Source: JABDQA01 sp963824415 (GTDB lineage Bacteria > Desulfobacterota > Desulfobulbia > Desulfobulbales > Desulfocapsaceae). Taken from it: a DNA stretch of 64,000 nt. A program made the translations under genes and the position numbers. The notes beneath the pieces were generated by a model. It made no database searches. It saw only the letters and a program-made list of their open reading frames with translations, and was not told the DNA's origin. Within the stretch, counting starts at the first letter, position 1. Each line of letters opens with the position of its first letter. The DNA is taken from the NCBI GenBank assembly GCA_963824415.1, contig CAWGPM010000014.1, positions 1 to 64,000 on the forward strand, in the 5' to 3' direction. Positions 53,116 to 62,537 of the stretch are shown here, in pieces.

Positions 53116-54054
53116 TTAGTTGTAAAAGCAGTCGCCATGGACCGCGGTTACACAAGAGCCGTCGGTTTGCTCCAGAATCAGTCCGCCGTGTCGATCGAGA
53201 TCCACCGCGGTGCCCTCGATGGTATCTCTGACGGTGGCGATCTGCACCCGCCTGCCGATGGTGGAGTTGTTGGCCTTCCACTGGTCGATCAGGGCCGACT
53301 CGTCAAAGTCGTTCAGACGGTGCCTGAAGCGTTCCAGAAACGAGATCAGCACGCCCCGGCGCCCAACGGGCCGGCCCAGCAGGCTCTGCATCGAAACTGA
53401 GCCCGGTGCATCTCTTTCCGGCCGGTTGTTTACGTTGAGGCCGATGCCGATATTGACATGGGCGATCTGTCCGCCTTCGATCTCCATCTGTGAGAGCAGC
53501 CCGCATATTTTTTTATCTTCAACCAGGATGTCGTTGGGCCATTTGAGCCGGGCGGCTATCCGGTATCCGGTTTTCAATACCTCAGCCATATCCACCGCGG
53601 CGGCCAGGTTGAGCAGGCCGGCTGCATTGAGCGTAATTTCAGGTCGCACGACGACGGTGAAATAGAGCCCGCCGTCTGCGGAAGTCCAGAGCCGCTGCAG
53701 GCGGCCGCGGCCCTGATTCTGCCGCTCTGCCAGCACCACCGTAAAGTCGGGGCAGCCCTGCCGGGCGAGGGTTGCCGCCTCATTCATGGTCGAGCTGGTT
53801 TCGCTGAAATAATGAATCAGCTCCTGCCAGCCACCGAACTGGAGAGGCTGCAGGCTGTCCGGGTCCGCCTGCAGCTGGTAGCCTTTTGCTGACGAGCTGA
53901 TCTCGATGCCGGCCTTGATCATCTTCTGGATATGTTTCCAGACCGAGACCCGGCTGATGCCCAGCTCCCGGCTGATTTTTTCGCCGGAGAGCACCGAACC
54001 CGACTCACTGAGCAGTTCGAAAATCCGCGTTTTTGAATTTGTTTCGTTACCCAT
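53116..54054 (-). CDS. birA: Biotin-protein ligase / repressor BirA
   Basis: A 312-aa bifunctional BirA. Residues about 8-65 form a DNA-binding helix-turn-helix (SGEKISRELGISRVSVWKHIQKM). The catalytic domain contains GRGRLQRLW near 117-125 (the GRGRxxRxW ligase loop) and KWPNDILVEDKKICG near 179-193. The last 45 residues are the C-terminal domain. It attaches biotin to carboxylases and can repress the biotin uptake genes with it. No well-matched biotin operator was found upstream. Confidence 0.94.
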   Translation of the reverse strand: MGNETNSKTRIFELLSESGSVLSGEKISRELGISRVSVWKHIQKMIKAGIEISSSAKGYQLQADPDSLQPLQFGGWQELIHYFSETSSTMNEAATLARQGCPDFTVVLAERQNQGRGRLQRLWTSADGGLYFTVVVRPEITLNAAGLLNLAAAVDMAEVLKTGYRIAARLKWPNDILVEDKKICGLLSQMEIEGGQIAHVNIGIGLNVNNRPERDAPGSVSMQSLLGRPVGRRGVLISFLERFRHRLNDFDESALIDQWKANNSTIGRRVQIATVRDTIEGTAVDLDRHGGLILEQTDGSCVTAVHGDCFYN

Positions 54055-54174
54055 GATTGATGCAGAGGGTAACCAAACTGATGGAGAAAGTCAACGATGA
54101 CCGTATCGTGGCAGAAAAAGTAAGCCAAACATAAACCTGTGTTGATTGAACCGGCGGTTACGTAGGGCGTTAGA

Positions 54175-55368
54175 TCAAGAGCCGAGCAGCACGATCTTGT
54201 CTCTGGCGAGCTGTTCGATGGCGGACTCCTTCCAGCCCAATTCTTTGAGGATCTCGGCCGACTGGGCGCCAAGGGGCTGCGGCGGAAGCTGCATCTCGGC
54301 GGCCTGGCCGTCGTAGCGAATCGGGTGGTTGACCAGGGTGAGCGGGGATCCCTTGGCGCTTTGTGCTGAAATAAAGTTCCGGTTGTGCTGTACCTGGGCA
54401 TCCTCGAACACCGTTTCATAGTCATTGACCGGCGCGCACCAGATCTGGCGCGCAGATAATGAGTCGAGCACTACACGGGAAGGCAGCAGCCTGGTTTTCT
54501 CTGAGATCAGCTGGGCCAGTTCTTCTCTGCAGTCAAACAGATCCTTGTCGATAAAATCTCTGATTCCAGGCAGCTCCAAGCCTTCGGCCAGCAGGTTCAG
54601 ATCGCAGTGGGAGATAACCAGATGGCCGTCGCTGGTCGGGTAGAGGCCATAGGGTGCCGCGTTGTACCAGCCGCCGATATGATCCGGGCTGAGCAGGGAG
54701 TCGCGATAGGCCCCGTTGTAGTAGCTGACGAACGATTCGACCTGCAGATCGATGGCCGCCGACATCAGATCGACGTCGACGAAACAGCCCTGGCCGGAGC
54801 GCTCCCGGCGCAGCAGGGCACCGGTAATGCCCAACGCATAGAGGGCGGCGCCGTGATGATCGGCAATCGACACCCCGACGGGTCGTGGCCCGCTGGTCCT
54901 GGTGCCGCTTATCATTGTCAGCCCTGACAGGGCCTGGATCAGCAGATCCTGTCCGGGGCGATCGGAGCCGGGGCCCGATGAGCCGAAGCCGGTGGCCGCC
55001 GCATAGATGAGCGCGGGGTTATCTTCTTTCAAGGCGTGATAGCCCAGTCCAAGTCGATCCATGACCCCGGGCCTAAAATTTTCGGTGACCACATCGGCTG
55101 AGCGTATCAGCGTTTTGGCGATCTCTATGCCGGTTGCGTGTTTCAGGTTCAGGGCGATGTTTCGCTTGTTGCGGCCGGCCAGGTGAAACGAGCAGCCGTC
55201 TCCGTCGATAAAGGTCTTGGCCCCGCCGAAGCGCCGCTGAAACCCGCCTGCAGTCGATTCAATGCAGATCACGTCGGCCCCCATGTCGGCCAGTATCTGC
55301 ACGCCGAGGGGACCCATCAGAAAATGGTTGAAGCTGATGATCCGTATTCCTTTAAGCAGGTCGAGCAT
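54175..55368 (-). CDS. CaiB/BaiF-family (type III) CoA-transferase
   Basis: A 397-aa enzyme starting at ATG 55368, with CGGAGG eight bases upstream; longer in-frame starts lack a site. The N-terminal LLKGIRIISFNHFLMGPLGVQILADMGADVICIE is typical, as is VVTENFRPGVMDRLGLGY. The catalytic Asp is expected in SDRPGQDLLIQALSG near 141-155. It moves CoA between organic acids. It is divergent from the 3-hydroxyacyl-CoA dehydrogenase gene and probably part of the same breakdown pathway. Confidence 0.93.
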   Translation of the reverse strand: MLDLLKGIRIISFNHFLMGPLGVQILADMGADVICIESTAGGFQRRFGGAKTFIDGDGCSFHLAGRNKRNIALNLKHATGIEIAKTLIRSADVVTENFRPGVMDRLGLGYHALKEDNPALIYAAATGFGSSGPGSDRPGQDLLIQALSGLTMISGTRTSGPRPVGVSIADHHGAALYALGITGALLRRERSGQGCFVDVDLMSAAIDLQVESFVSYYNGAYRDSLLSPDHIGGWYNAAPYGLYPTSDGHLVISHCDLNLLAEGLELPGIRDFIDKDLFDCREELAQLISEKTRLLPSRVVLDSLSARQIWCAPVNDYETVFEDAQVQHNRNFISAQSAKGSPLTLVNHPIRYDGQAAEMQLPPQPLGAQSAEILKELGWKESAIEQLARDKIVLLGS

Positions 55369-55546
55369 GGTGGACCTCCGTATCTTTTTACGGACAGCAA
55401 ATGAGAGAAGCAAGATCAGCGGCAGGGTATGCAGGGCGAAATTTAGATTTCCCAAAGGCCGGCGTCAAGGGTAAACTCGTCTCTTGTCAGACATGGTAGG
55501 TTAAAAGCCTTGACGATTTATTTCAGCAGTCAGCCGGAGGGAGAGG

Positions 55547-56515
55547 ATGGATAGAGCAGCATTGCAGCATGCAGTGGTTATCGGCAGCGGTATGATGGGG
55601 CCGGGTATCGCCTACAGTCTGGCCGCAGCCGGTCTTGAGGTGAAGCTTTACGGCAGAACCGGGCAGAGCGCCGGGCAGGGCCTGCTCCGCTTTGAGCGGT
55701 TGCTGGCCCTGCTCCAGCAGGCCGGCTGTATTTCAGCTGAAAAAAACCGTGCGGTCAAGAGCCTGGTTTCGGTGACGAGCCGGCTCGAGGAGGCCGCCGC
55801 CGCTGCCGATCTGGTAATCGAGTCGATCCCGGAGGACCTGCTGCTCAAACAGGAACTGTTCGGCCGGCTCGAAGCCTGTTGCCCGGCTTCGGCGATACTG
55901 ACCTCCAACACCTCCGGTCTGCCGGCTACCCGGTTGGCGGAAAAACTGCAGTATCCGGAGCGCTTTGCGGTTACTCACTTCTGGAATCCGCCCCATCTGA
56001 TGCCGCTGGTCGAAATCGTCAGAGGGGAAAAAACCGCCGTCTCGACGGCCGAGGCCCTGGTGGCGTTGATGAAGCGGGCGGGCAAGAAGCCGGTTACGGT
56101 GCACAGGGACATGCCCGGCCAGCTTGGCAACCGGCTGTTGCATGCCCTGACCCGAGAGGCGATCTATCTGATCGAGCAGGGTGTGGCCTCGGTCGAGGAT
56201 GTGGATATAGCGATAAAGAACGGGCTGGGCAGGCGCTTTCCGGTCTACGGTGCAATGGAACACGCGGATGTGGTCGGTCTGGATATGGTGCTGGCCATTC
56301 AGGAGTACCTGTGCAGTTCGCTCTGCAATGCGGATGAGCCTGCCCGGATCCTGCGTCAGAAAGCTGCGGACGGCGATCTCGGGAGAAAGTCCGGCAAAGG
56401 CTTTTACGATTGGAGTAAGCGCGACGCTCAGGCGGTCATCGACAGGCGTGACAATTTTCTGCTCGAGTTGCTCAAAGCGGAACAGGATGCGGGTTCAGAG
56501 TCGCTCGACGCTTAG
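55547..56515 (+). CDS. 3-hydroxyacyl-CoA dehydrogenase
   Basis: A 322-aa NAD-dependent enzyme. The Rossmann motif is AVVIGSGMMGPGIAYSLA near 10-27. The catalytic His is in VTHFWNPPHLMPLVEIVRG near 141-159 (H-x-x-x-P). The C-terminal domain has LGNRLLHALTREAIYLIEQGVASVEDVD near 190-217. It oxidises 3-hydroxyacyl-CoA (or a short hydroxy acid). Its 3' end overlaps the convergent short-chain dehydrogenase gene by 21 bases. Confidence 0.92.
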   Translation: MDRAALQHAVVIGSGMMGPGIAYSLAAAGLEVKLYGRTGQSAGQGLLRFERLLALLQQAGCISAEKNRAVKSLVSVTSRLEEAAAAADLVIESIPEDLLLKQELFGRLEACCPASAILTSNTSGLPATRLAEKLQYPERFAVTHFWNPPHLMPLVEIVRGEKTAVSTAEALVALMKRAGKKPVTVHRDMPGQLGNRLLHALTREAIYLIEQGVASVEDVDIAIKNGLGRRFPVYGAMEHADVVGLDMVLAIQEYLCSSLCNADEPARILRQKAADGDLGRKSGKGFYDWSKRDAQAVIDRRDNFLLELLKAEQDAGSESLDA

Positions 56516-57277
56516 ACCGCCGTCCACCATGAAGACCTGACCGGTGGAGTAACCAAAATCCCCCCGGGCCAGTGCGGCAACCAGCCTGCCGACATCGTCG
56601 GGCTGGCCCCAGCGGTTGGTCAGCGCAAAGTCTTCCGCAAAGAGCCGGTCGTATTTTTCCTGCACGCCGGCGGTCATGTCGGTTTTGATAATGCCCGGTC
56701 GGACCTCGTAGACTGGAATGTCGAACGCGGCCATCCGGCAGGCGTAAAGCTTGGTAAGCATGGCCAGGCCGGCCTTGGAGATACAATACTCGGGACGCTC
56801 GATGCTGGCCATGGTGGCGCTGACCGAGCTGATGGTGATGATCATCGCCGAGTAATCGGGCTGTTCCGACTTCATTTGTGCCATATGATTGGCCAGGCGC
56901 TGGGTCAGGAAAAACGGGCCGGCCAGGTTGGTGTCCATTACCTCCCGGTAGCTCTGCTCCGATGTTTCAAGGATATCAGCCCTGATGCGGGGAGCAATAC
57001 CGGCGTTGTTGACCAGCAGATTCACCCGCGGAAAATGATCCAGCACCTGTTTGGTGACGGCCGCGAGGTCAGCGGTTTGGGAGATATCTGCGCTGCAGTA
57101 AAGTACCTGGCGGCCAAGCTCTCTGAGCGCTGCCAGGCTGTCTACTTCTGCCTCTGCGCGCCGGCCGATAATGGCCAGATCGAAGCCGTCTCTGGCCAGG
57201 GCGGTGGCGATGCCGTAACCGATTCCGCGCGAACCGCCGCTGATCAATGCAACCGGGGCTGTATCTGCTGTTTTCAT
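56495..57277 (-). CDS. Short-chain dehydrogenase/reductase (FabG-like)
   Basis: A 260-aa SDR with the cofactor motif SGGSRGIGYGIA near 14-25, NNAGIAP near 91-97, catalytic Ser in ISSVSA near 149-154 and Tyr-x3-Lys in YCISKAG near 163-169. The C-terminal marker is PGIIKTDMT. The substrate is a 3-oxo compound or sugar alcohol. It is 14 bases downstream of the first AroE-like gene, in the same direction. Confidence 0.92.
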   Translation of the reverse strand: MKTADTAPVALISGGSRGIGYGIATALARDGFDLAIIGRRAEAEVDSLAALRELGRQVLYCSADISQTADLAAVTKQVLDHFPRVNLLVNNAGIAPRIRADILETSEQSYREVMDTNLAGPFFLTQRLANHMAQMKSEQPDYSAMIITISSVSATMASIERPEYCISKAGLAMLTKLYACRMAAFDIPVYEVRPGIIKTDMTAGVQEKYDRLFAEDFALTNRWGQPDDVGRLVAALARGDFGYSTGQVFMVDGGLSVERL

Positions 57278-57290
57278 CGGGATCTCTCGT

Positions 57291-58127
57291 TTATCCTCGG
57301 TTTACGTTTGCGCCTGCTCCAGGACCACCTGCTGAATTTACCGGCATATTTTCCGGAGCGGCCAGCCCCAGAAAACGCGCCAGCGGTTCCACCTGGCCTT
57401 TGAGCATTTGCAGCCCTTCAACGATCACGCAACCCTTTTTTTCGGCCTGGCGTAAAAATGCCGTTTTCGGCGGATCCATGATGGCGTCACAGACGATGGT
57501 TCCGGCGGTACAGCCGATTAGTTCGAGCGGCAGTTCGCTTGAGCGCATACCGACCGGTGAGGCGTTGATGATCAATTGATAGGCAGCGAGGTCGACAGGG
57601 GCACCTGGTGCGGCAATGACCCGGGCGCTGGACAGCTTGGCGGCCAGCGTTTCGGCCCGGGTCTGGTCGGTTTCAACTATCGAGATCCGGCCGACCCGGC
57701 CGCGCTGCTCCAGGGCAACCGCAATGGCAGTGCCGGCGCCGCCGGCGCCGAGCAGCAGAACTTCCAGCCCGGCGATGGCGATCTGTCGTTTATCCAGTGC
57801 GGTAAGCAGTCCGATACCGTCGAACATCTCGGCAGACCACTGGTTATCGCCAATCGGGACCAGCGCATTGGCCGTGCCGGTGGCCTGGGCCATGGGTCCA
57901 CAGATGTCGGCAATCTGGCAGGCACGCATCTTATGGGGGATAGTAACCACCAGACCGCCAAAGTTGCGTATCCGGCGCAGGCCGCTCAGCACGCGGTCGA
58001 ATTCGGCCGCCGTTACATGCAGCGGTACCATTACCGCCTCGATGCGATGTTTGTTGAAATACGATCCAAAGACCGCCGGCGACCGGGCCTGTCTGATTGG
58101 ATCACCGATGATGGCGACGATCTGCAT
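57291..58127 (-). CDS. Shikimate dehydrogenase-like protein (AroE family), copy A
   Basis: A 278-aa protein. It has IIGDPIRQARSPAVFGSYF near 5-23 (the substrate site S-P), VVTIPHKMRA near 60-69 (Lys of the catalytic pair), then GTANALV, and the cofactor loop LLLGAGGAGTAIAVAL near 123-138. AroE-like enzymes use shikimate, quinate or related hydroxy acids. The gene lies in a catabolic cluster with a second AroE-like gene, so it is more likely catabolic than part of aromatic synthesis. The stop is shared with a Gly/Ala/Asn-rich tail. Confidence 0.87.
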   Translation of the reverse strand: MQIVAIIGDPIRQARSPAVFGSYFNKHRIEAVMVPLHVTAAEFDRVLSGLRRIRNFGGLVVTIPHKMRACQIADICGPMAQATGTANALVPIGDNQWSAEMFDGIGLLTALDKRQIAIAGLEVLLLGAGGAGTAIAVALEQRGRVGRISIVETDQTRAETLAAKLSSARVIAAPGAPVDLAAYQLIINASPVGMRSSELPLELIGCTAGTIVCDAIMDPPKTAFLRQAEKKGCVIVEGLQMLKGQVEPLARFLGLAAPENMPVNSAGGPGAGANVNRG

Positions 58128-58424
58128 GGTGCTATCCTAGCCGTTTCGGAAACCGCTGGCAAGTGATGGTAAGCAGGTTGGCCAGCTGAATTGGCGTGGT
58201 GAATGCTGGTGCGTCGCAAAATATGACAGAAGATGGGGTGACCGGTAATGAGGCGCCGGCTGGCCGACGATGCCATCTGGAGTTGACAGGTGATCGGGAA
58301 AGGCATAAAAATAGAGGGCTGGATCTGTGATCAGCAGCCAATCAAGACAAAGGTCGGGCAGGGGAAATGCCTGGCTCTGCAGGCAGCCCGGAATGGGCCA
58401 AAATCAACACAGCAGGAGTAACTA

Positions 58425-59189
58425 ATGAATATCGATTTAAGCGGCAGAACCGCATTTGTAACCGGGGGAAATCTGGGTATCGGCAGGGGCGTCGCCTGTG
58501 CACTGGCGGAATGCGGGGCAGATGTTGCATTGACCTACTACTCCCATAAAGAAGAAGGCGAAGAGACCGTAAAAATGATCGAGGACATGGGCCGGAAGGC
58601 CTTTGGCTTTCAACTCGATGCCACCGACAGCAGCCAGGTGAATGAGGTGGTGAGCCAGGTGGCGGCGGCACTGGGAGGCCATATCGACATCCTGATGAAC
58701 AACGCCGGGCACCTGGTCGGGCGCTCGACCATTGCCGAGATGAGTGACGAGCACTGGCACACGGTCATGAATGTGAACACTAGCAGCACCTTTTATACCA
58801 CCCGGGCGGTATTGCCTTTTATGAACAGTGGCTGGGGACGGATCATCAATATGTCCTCACTGGCGGCCCGCAACGGCGGCGGCGACGGAGCGGTGGCCTA
58901 TGCGGCCTCGAAAGGGGCCATCATCGCCTATACCAGGGGACTTGCCAAGGAGGTCGCCGCCCAGGGCATCACCGTCAATGCGGTAGCACCGGGCCTGATC
59001 CTGGATACCCCGTTTCATGAAACGTTCAGTACCGACGCAGGCATCCAGGGAGCCATCAATGCCACGCCTTTGAAGCGAGGCGGAACACCCGCCGATGTAG
59101 CCGGGGCGGTGATCTATTTCGTCTCGGAGCTGGGTTCTTTCATCACCGGCGAAATTATTGAGATCAACGGCGGTCTTTATTTCGCCTGA
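58425..59189 (+). CDS. Short-chain dehydrogenase/reductase
   Basis: A 254-aa SDR with TGGNLGIGRGVACALAECGAD near 13-33, NNAGHLVGRS near 92-101, Ser in NMSSLAARNGG near 141-151 and YAASKGA near 158-164. It ends in GEIIEINGGLYFA. It shares an operon with the second AroE-like gene, and its start is preceded by AGGAG. It probably oxidises a hydroxyl of the same substrate family. Confidence 0.92.
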   Translation: MNIDLSGRTAFVTGGNLGIGRGVACALAECGADVALTYYSHKEEGEETVKMIEDMGRKAFGFQLDATDSSQVNEVVSQVAAALGGHIDILMNNAGHLVGRSTIAEMSDEHWHTVMNVNTSSTFYTTRAVLPFMNSGWGRIINMSSLAARNGGGDGAVAYAASKGAIIAYTRGLAKEVAAQGITVNAVAPGLILDTPFHETFSTDAGIQGAINATPLKRGGTPADVAGAVIYFVSELGSFITGEIIEINGGLYFA

Positions 59190-59223
59190 TACGCAAAGAA
59201 CCTGGAAGGAGCAGACAAATCAG

Positions 59224-60072
59224 ATGTCTTCTACCCTGCCGACTTTGTGCGGTTCCATGGCGGCGCATCCCTATCGTCTGGCCGTGGAACTTCACAATGC
59301 GGCCTATCGGGCGCTGGGGATCGACTATACCTTCGTCTATTTCGGTATCACCGATCCGGCAGCCGGGGTGGCGGCGATCCGCGCACTCTCCATCCGCGGC
59401 ATGAATGTATCGATGCCGTTCAAATCGGCGGTGATGGAGTATCTTGACCGGATCGACCCGGCCGCCCGGGCCATCGGCGCGGTCAACACCATCGACAATC
59501 GTGACGGGGAACTTATAGGCTATAACACCGACTATATCGGGGCGATCCGGGCCCTGGAGGAGCAGGTCGATCTGGCTGGTGCGCGGGTGGCCCTGCTCGG
59601 CGCCGGCGGGGCCGCCAGGGCGGTTGCTTACGGATTGGTGCAGGGGGGGGCCCGGGTCACCATTTTCAATCGCTCTCTCGAAAAGGCCGCCCGGCTGGCT
59701 GAGACGTTCGGCGTGGAGGTTGGCGGTGCGCTTGATCAATTTTCCGGTGACAAAGCATTCGATGTGCTGGTCAACTGCACCTCGATCGGTTTCAAGGCAC
59801 CGGACAAAAGCCCCGTGGAGCAGGCACAGCTGCATCGCTTCGTGCAGGATTGCAGTGGAACGCTGCAACCGGTGGTGATGGATGCGGTATTTCTGCCGCC
59901 CCGAACCCGGCTCTTGACAGAGGCCGCTGCGGCCGGCTGCAGAACGATTCAGGGCGTGCGCATGCTGCTGCACCAGGCCTGTGGCCAGGTCGAGCTCTAT
60001 ACCGGCCTGGAGGCGCCGCTGGCCGTGATGGAGCAGGTGATCGAAAAAGAAATAGCCGCGCTGGATTCCTGA
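59224..60072 (+). CDS. Shikimate dehydrogenase-like protein (AroE family), copy B
   Basis: A 282-aa protein starting at ATG 59224. The N-terminal substrate site is atypical (GSMAAHPYRLAVELHNAAYRALG, lacking the S-P-x-x-H/M form). The catalytic Lys is in VSMPFKSAV near 61-69, the Asp in GYNTDYIGAIRAL, and the NADP loop in ALLGAGGAARAVAY near 121-134. It differs clearly from copy A, so the two are old paralogues with different substrates. It lies 34 bases after the SDR gene. Confidence 0.87.
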   Translation: MSSTLPTLCGSMAAHPYRLAVELHNAAYRALGIDYTFVYFGITDPAAGVAAIRALSIRGMNVSMPFKSAVMEYLDRIDPAARAIGAVNTIDNRDGELIGYNTDYIGAIRALEEQVDLAGARVALLGAGGAARAVAYGLVQGGARVTIFNRSLEKAARLAETFGVEVGGALDQFSGDKAFDVLVNCTSIGFKAPDKSPVEQAQLHRFVQDCSGTLQPVVMDAVFLPPRTRLLTEAAAAGCRTIQGVRMLLHQACGQVELYTGLEAPLAVMEQVIEKEIAALDS

Positions 60073-60126
60073 GCCTTCGGGTGAAGTTCTCTGGCAAGAA
60101 GAGCGCTCATCGCCGGGGCTGCGGCC

Positions 60127-60564
60127 TCAGGAATTGGGCACCCACTTCAGGATATGAGTGGCTACCGCGACTAGTTCGCCGTGCTGGTTGACAACTTCTA
60201 TCTGTGAGCGCGAGCGTCTTTGCTCTTCATCGAAAGCCTCGATCGTATAGTTGACCGTGATGGTATCGTTGATGAACACCGGCTTGAGGAAGCGCACGCG
60301 ATCGTAGCCCAGGGATACCGGCGTCGTGTTTTTATCGGCGGCCGGGTATTTGTCCAGGATCATCGTCGATGCTGTCGACATGTAGCCGATCAGCAGCGAA
60401 CCGTGGGCGATCCGGCGACCGTACGATGTCTGCTTCATGAATTCGCGGTTGACGTGGTTGGGCGACAGGTCGCCGGTGATGCCGGCAAACAGGTAGATAT
60501 CACTTTCACCAACCGTTTTCGAAAAACTGACGCGGCAGCCTATAGAGATTGTTTGCTCTTTCAT
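60127..60564 (-). CDS. MaoC-family hydratase-like protein
   Basis: A 145-aa hot-dog protein. It has FAGITGDLSPNHVNREFMKQT (the Asp-x(4)-His hydratase motif near 27-40) and GRRIAHGSLLIGYMSTAS near 50-67. Family members hydrate enoyl-CoA with R specificity. It is divergent from the Asp/Glu-racemase-like gene and convergent with the second AroE-like gene. Confidence 0.9.
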   Translation of the reverse strand: MKEQTISIGCRVSFSKTVGESDIYLFAGITGDLSPNHVNREFMKQTSYGRRIAHGSLLIGYMSTASTMILDKYPAADKNTTPVSLGYDRVRFLKPVFINDTITVNYTIEAFDEEQRRSRSQIEVVNQHGELVAVATHILKWVPNS

Positions 60565-60747
60565 GGATAATCTGTTCCTGTTCGGGTTGTCTGAGAGACC
60601 GGTAAAAGCAGGTCGGATGATTTAACTGCTCCGGACACCAGTGGGTCTGCGGGCGGTGTATTCGGGGTCAGTTGAGCCACCAGCCGAGGATAATCAAAAC
60701 AGCCCTGTGCTGGCAAGAATAATCACCTTGTTGAGAAGTGTGCGAAG

Positions 60748-61380
60748 ATGACACGAATTGCTCTGATTCACGCCACCAGACTTTCGATCCCGCCAGCCGA
60801 CCGGGCTTTTGCTGCGCTCTGGCCTGAGGCGGAGCGTGCCCATTTAATGGACGATAGTCTTTCCCGCGACCGGGCGGCGGGCCGCGAGACTGCCGGACGG
60901 ATACACGCCCTGGCCGATTATGCGCTCAGCATCGGGGCCGACGCGCTTCTGTTTACCTGCTCGGCCTTCGGCGAAGCGATTTCAGATGTCCGGAAAAGGC
61001 TGCGGGTACCGGTCCTGAAACCCAATGAAGCCATGTTTGACCAGGCCCTGAGCAGGGGCACAAGGGTTGGTATGCTGGCGACGTTCATTCCGTCGATCGG
61101 CAGCATGGAAGATGAATTCTATGCCGCCGCCCCTGCCGGTGCAACAATTACCACGCTTTATGTTGAGGGGGCCCGCCAGGCTTCGGATCATGGAGAAACG
61201 GCCCGACACGACCAGTTGATCGCAGAAGCGGCAAGCAGGCTGTGCGACATTGATGTGATCCTGCTGGCCCATTTCTCGATGACTTCCGCCGCCGCGCTGT
61301 GTGCGCAGAGCTGTTCCGTGCCGGTCCTCAGCGCACCAGATTCGGCGGTGCAGAAACTCCATGCTTTATTTCCCGGCTGA
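60748..61380 (+). CDS. Asp/Glu racemase-family protein
   Basis: A 210-aa protein of the Asp/Glu racemase and arylmalonate decarboxylase group. The first active-site segment is LLFTCSAFGEA near 72-82 (Cys at position 76). The matching second segment, ILLAHFSMTSAAA, has no Cys, so a two-base racemase is unlikely. It may be a decarboxylase, isomerase or hydantoin-racemase-like enzyme. Start ATG 60748 is weakly supported. Confidence 0.82.
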   Translation: MTRIALIHATRLSIPPADRAFAALWPEAERAHLMDDSLSRDRAAGRETAGRIHALADYALSIGADALLFTCSAFGEAISDVRKRLRVPVLKPNEAMFDQALSRGTRVGMLATFIPSIGSMEDEFYAAAPAGATITTLYVEGARQASDHGETARHDQLIAEAASRLCDIDVILLAHFSMTSAAALCAQSCSVPVLSAPDSAVQKLHALFPG

Positions 61381-61433
61381 GAAGCAATTGGGTACCCCAA
61401 ACAGCCTTTCTCGGCCACCGGACCAGCTCAGAT

Positions 61434-62507
61434 CTAGAAGACTAAATCGAATTTTTCAGCGATTGCGCTTAAATCAGCAGCCACCGGGTCGAGCAGCGGG
61501 ATGCCTTTACTCAGGCGCTGTTTTTCGCATTCCCGTTCAGGGTCGCCCGGGATCAGCACCTTGTCTTCAGCGTCGACCGGTGCCGCCTGTCTGAACCTTC
61601 GAATCCACTGATCCATATGGGACTTGAATTCCTCAGCCGGGCGGAAGGCATCGACCCTGAGCGCCCCGAAGAAGTGACCGATCCCCTTGCCGACCAGCTC
61701 GGTCTTTTTGTCGAGAAACGAAACGTAGGGCGGCACCCAGGGGCCGTAATTTGCCCCCGGCAGCACCGCTGAGAAGATATCCACCAGCGCCCCGAGGCAA
61801 TAGCCCTTGTGGCTGCCGTGCTCGCGGTCGCTGCCCAGCGGCAGCAGCCCGCCGCCCTGGGCCAGCGCATGGGGGTCCCGGCTTGGGTTGCCGTCGGAAT
61901 CCTGGATCCAGCCGAGCGGTGCCTGCTCATTTTTAAACTGCAGAAGTTCCAGTTTGCCATACGCCGCAGTGGTGGTTGCAAAGTCTGCCACAAAGGGCGG
62001 CTCCTCACCAGCGGGGAAAGCGACCGCGATCGGGTTTGTGCCCAGCATGCGCTCCCGGGAAAAGGTCGGGGCCACCAGCGGGCTGGCGTTGGTCATGCTC
62101 AGGCCGATCATATCGTGCTTAAGGGCCTGCATCGCATGATAGCCGGCGATGCCATAGTGGTTGGAATTTTTTACTGCGACCCAGCCGGTGCCGACCCGGG
62201 CGGCCTTGTCGATGGCCAGCTGCATCGCCTGGGGCGCCACCACCAGACCGAGACCGGAATCGCCGTCGATGACCCCGGTGCTCGGGGTCTCATGGACGAT
62301 CCGAATGTCGGGCTGAGCACTGATCCGGCCCTGTTCCCAGAGTCTGATATAGGAGCTCAGGCGGGCAACCCCGTGCGAGTCTATGCCACGCAAATCAGCC
62401 GCCAGCAGCACATCGGCTGCCAGGTCGGCGTGCCCGGCTGAACAACCCATGTTTTGAAAGACGGCCTCGACGAACTCTTTCAGGAGCTCGTAGCGGAAAA
62501 CCTGCAT
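61434..62507 (-). CDS. Ldh-family malate/L-lactate-type dehydrogenase
   Basis: A 357-aa NAD(P)-dependent enzyme of the LdhII/YlbC group. Motifs are ADLRGIDSHGVARL near 37-50 (conserved His), KNSNHYGIAGYH near 112-123, and LGTNPIAVAFPAG near 154-166. It reduces 2-oxo acids or imines (ureidoglycolate, sulfolactate, malate). It lies 30 bases downstream of the DapA-like gene and shares its direction. Confidence 0.92.
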   Translation of the reverse strand: MQVFRYELLKEFVEAVFQNMGCSAGHADLAADVLLAADLRGIDSHGVARLSSYIRLWEQGRISAQPDIRIVHETPSTGVIDGDSGLGLVVAPQAMQLAIDKAARVGTGWVAVKNSNHYGIAGYHAMQALKHDMIGLSMTNASPLVAPTFSRERMLGTNPIAVAFPAGEEPPFVADFATTTAAYGKLELLQFKNEQAPLGWIQDSDGNPSRDPHALAQGGGLLPLGSDREHGSHKGYCLGALVDIFSAVLPGANYGPWVPPYVSFLDKKTELVGKGIGHFFGALRVDAFRPAEEFKSHMDQWIRRFRQAAPVDAEDKVLIPGDPERECEKQRLSKGIPLLDPVAADLSAIAEKFDLVF

Positions 62508-62537
62508 CAGCTTGAACCTGCTGTCAGATAGAGCATG

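Noticed and set aside
54132..54161. TAAACC-N18-GGTTAC upstream of birA as a biotin operator
   Set aside because: Half-sites resemble the BirA box, but the 18-base spacing is longer than the usual 14-16 and one half is imperfect.
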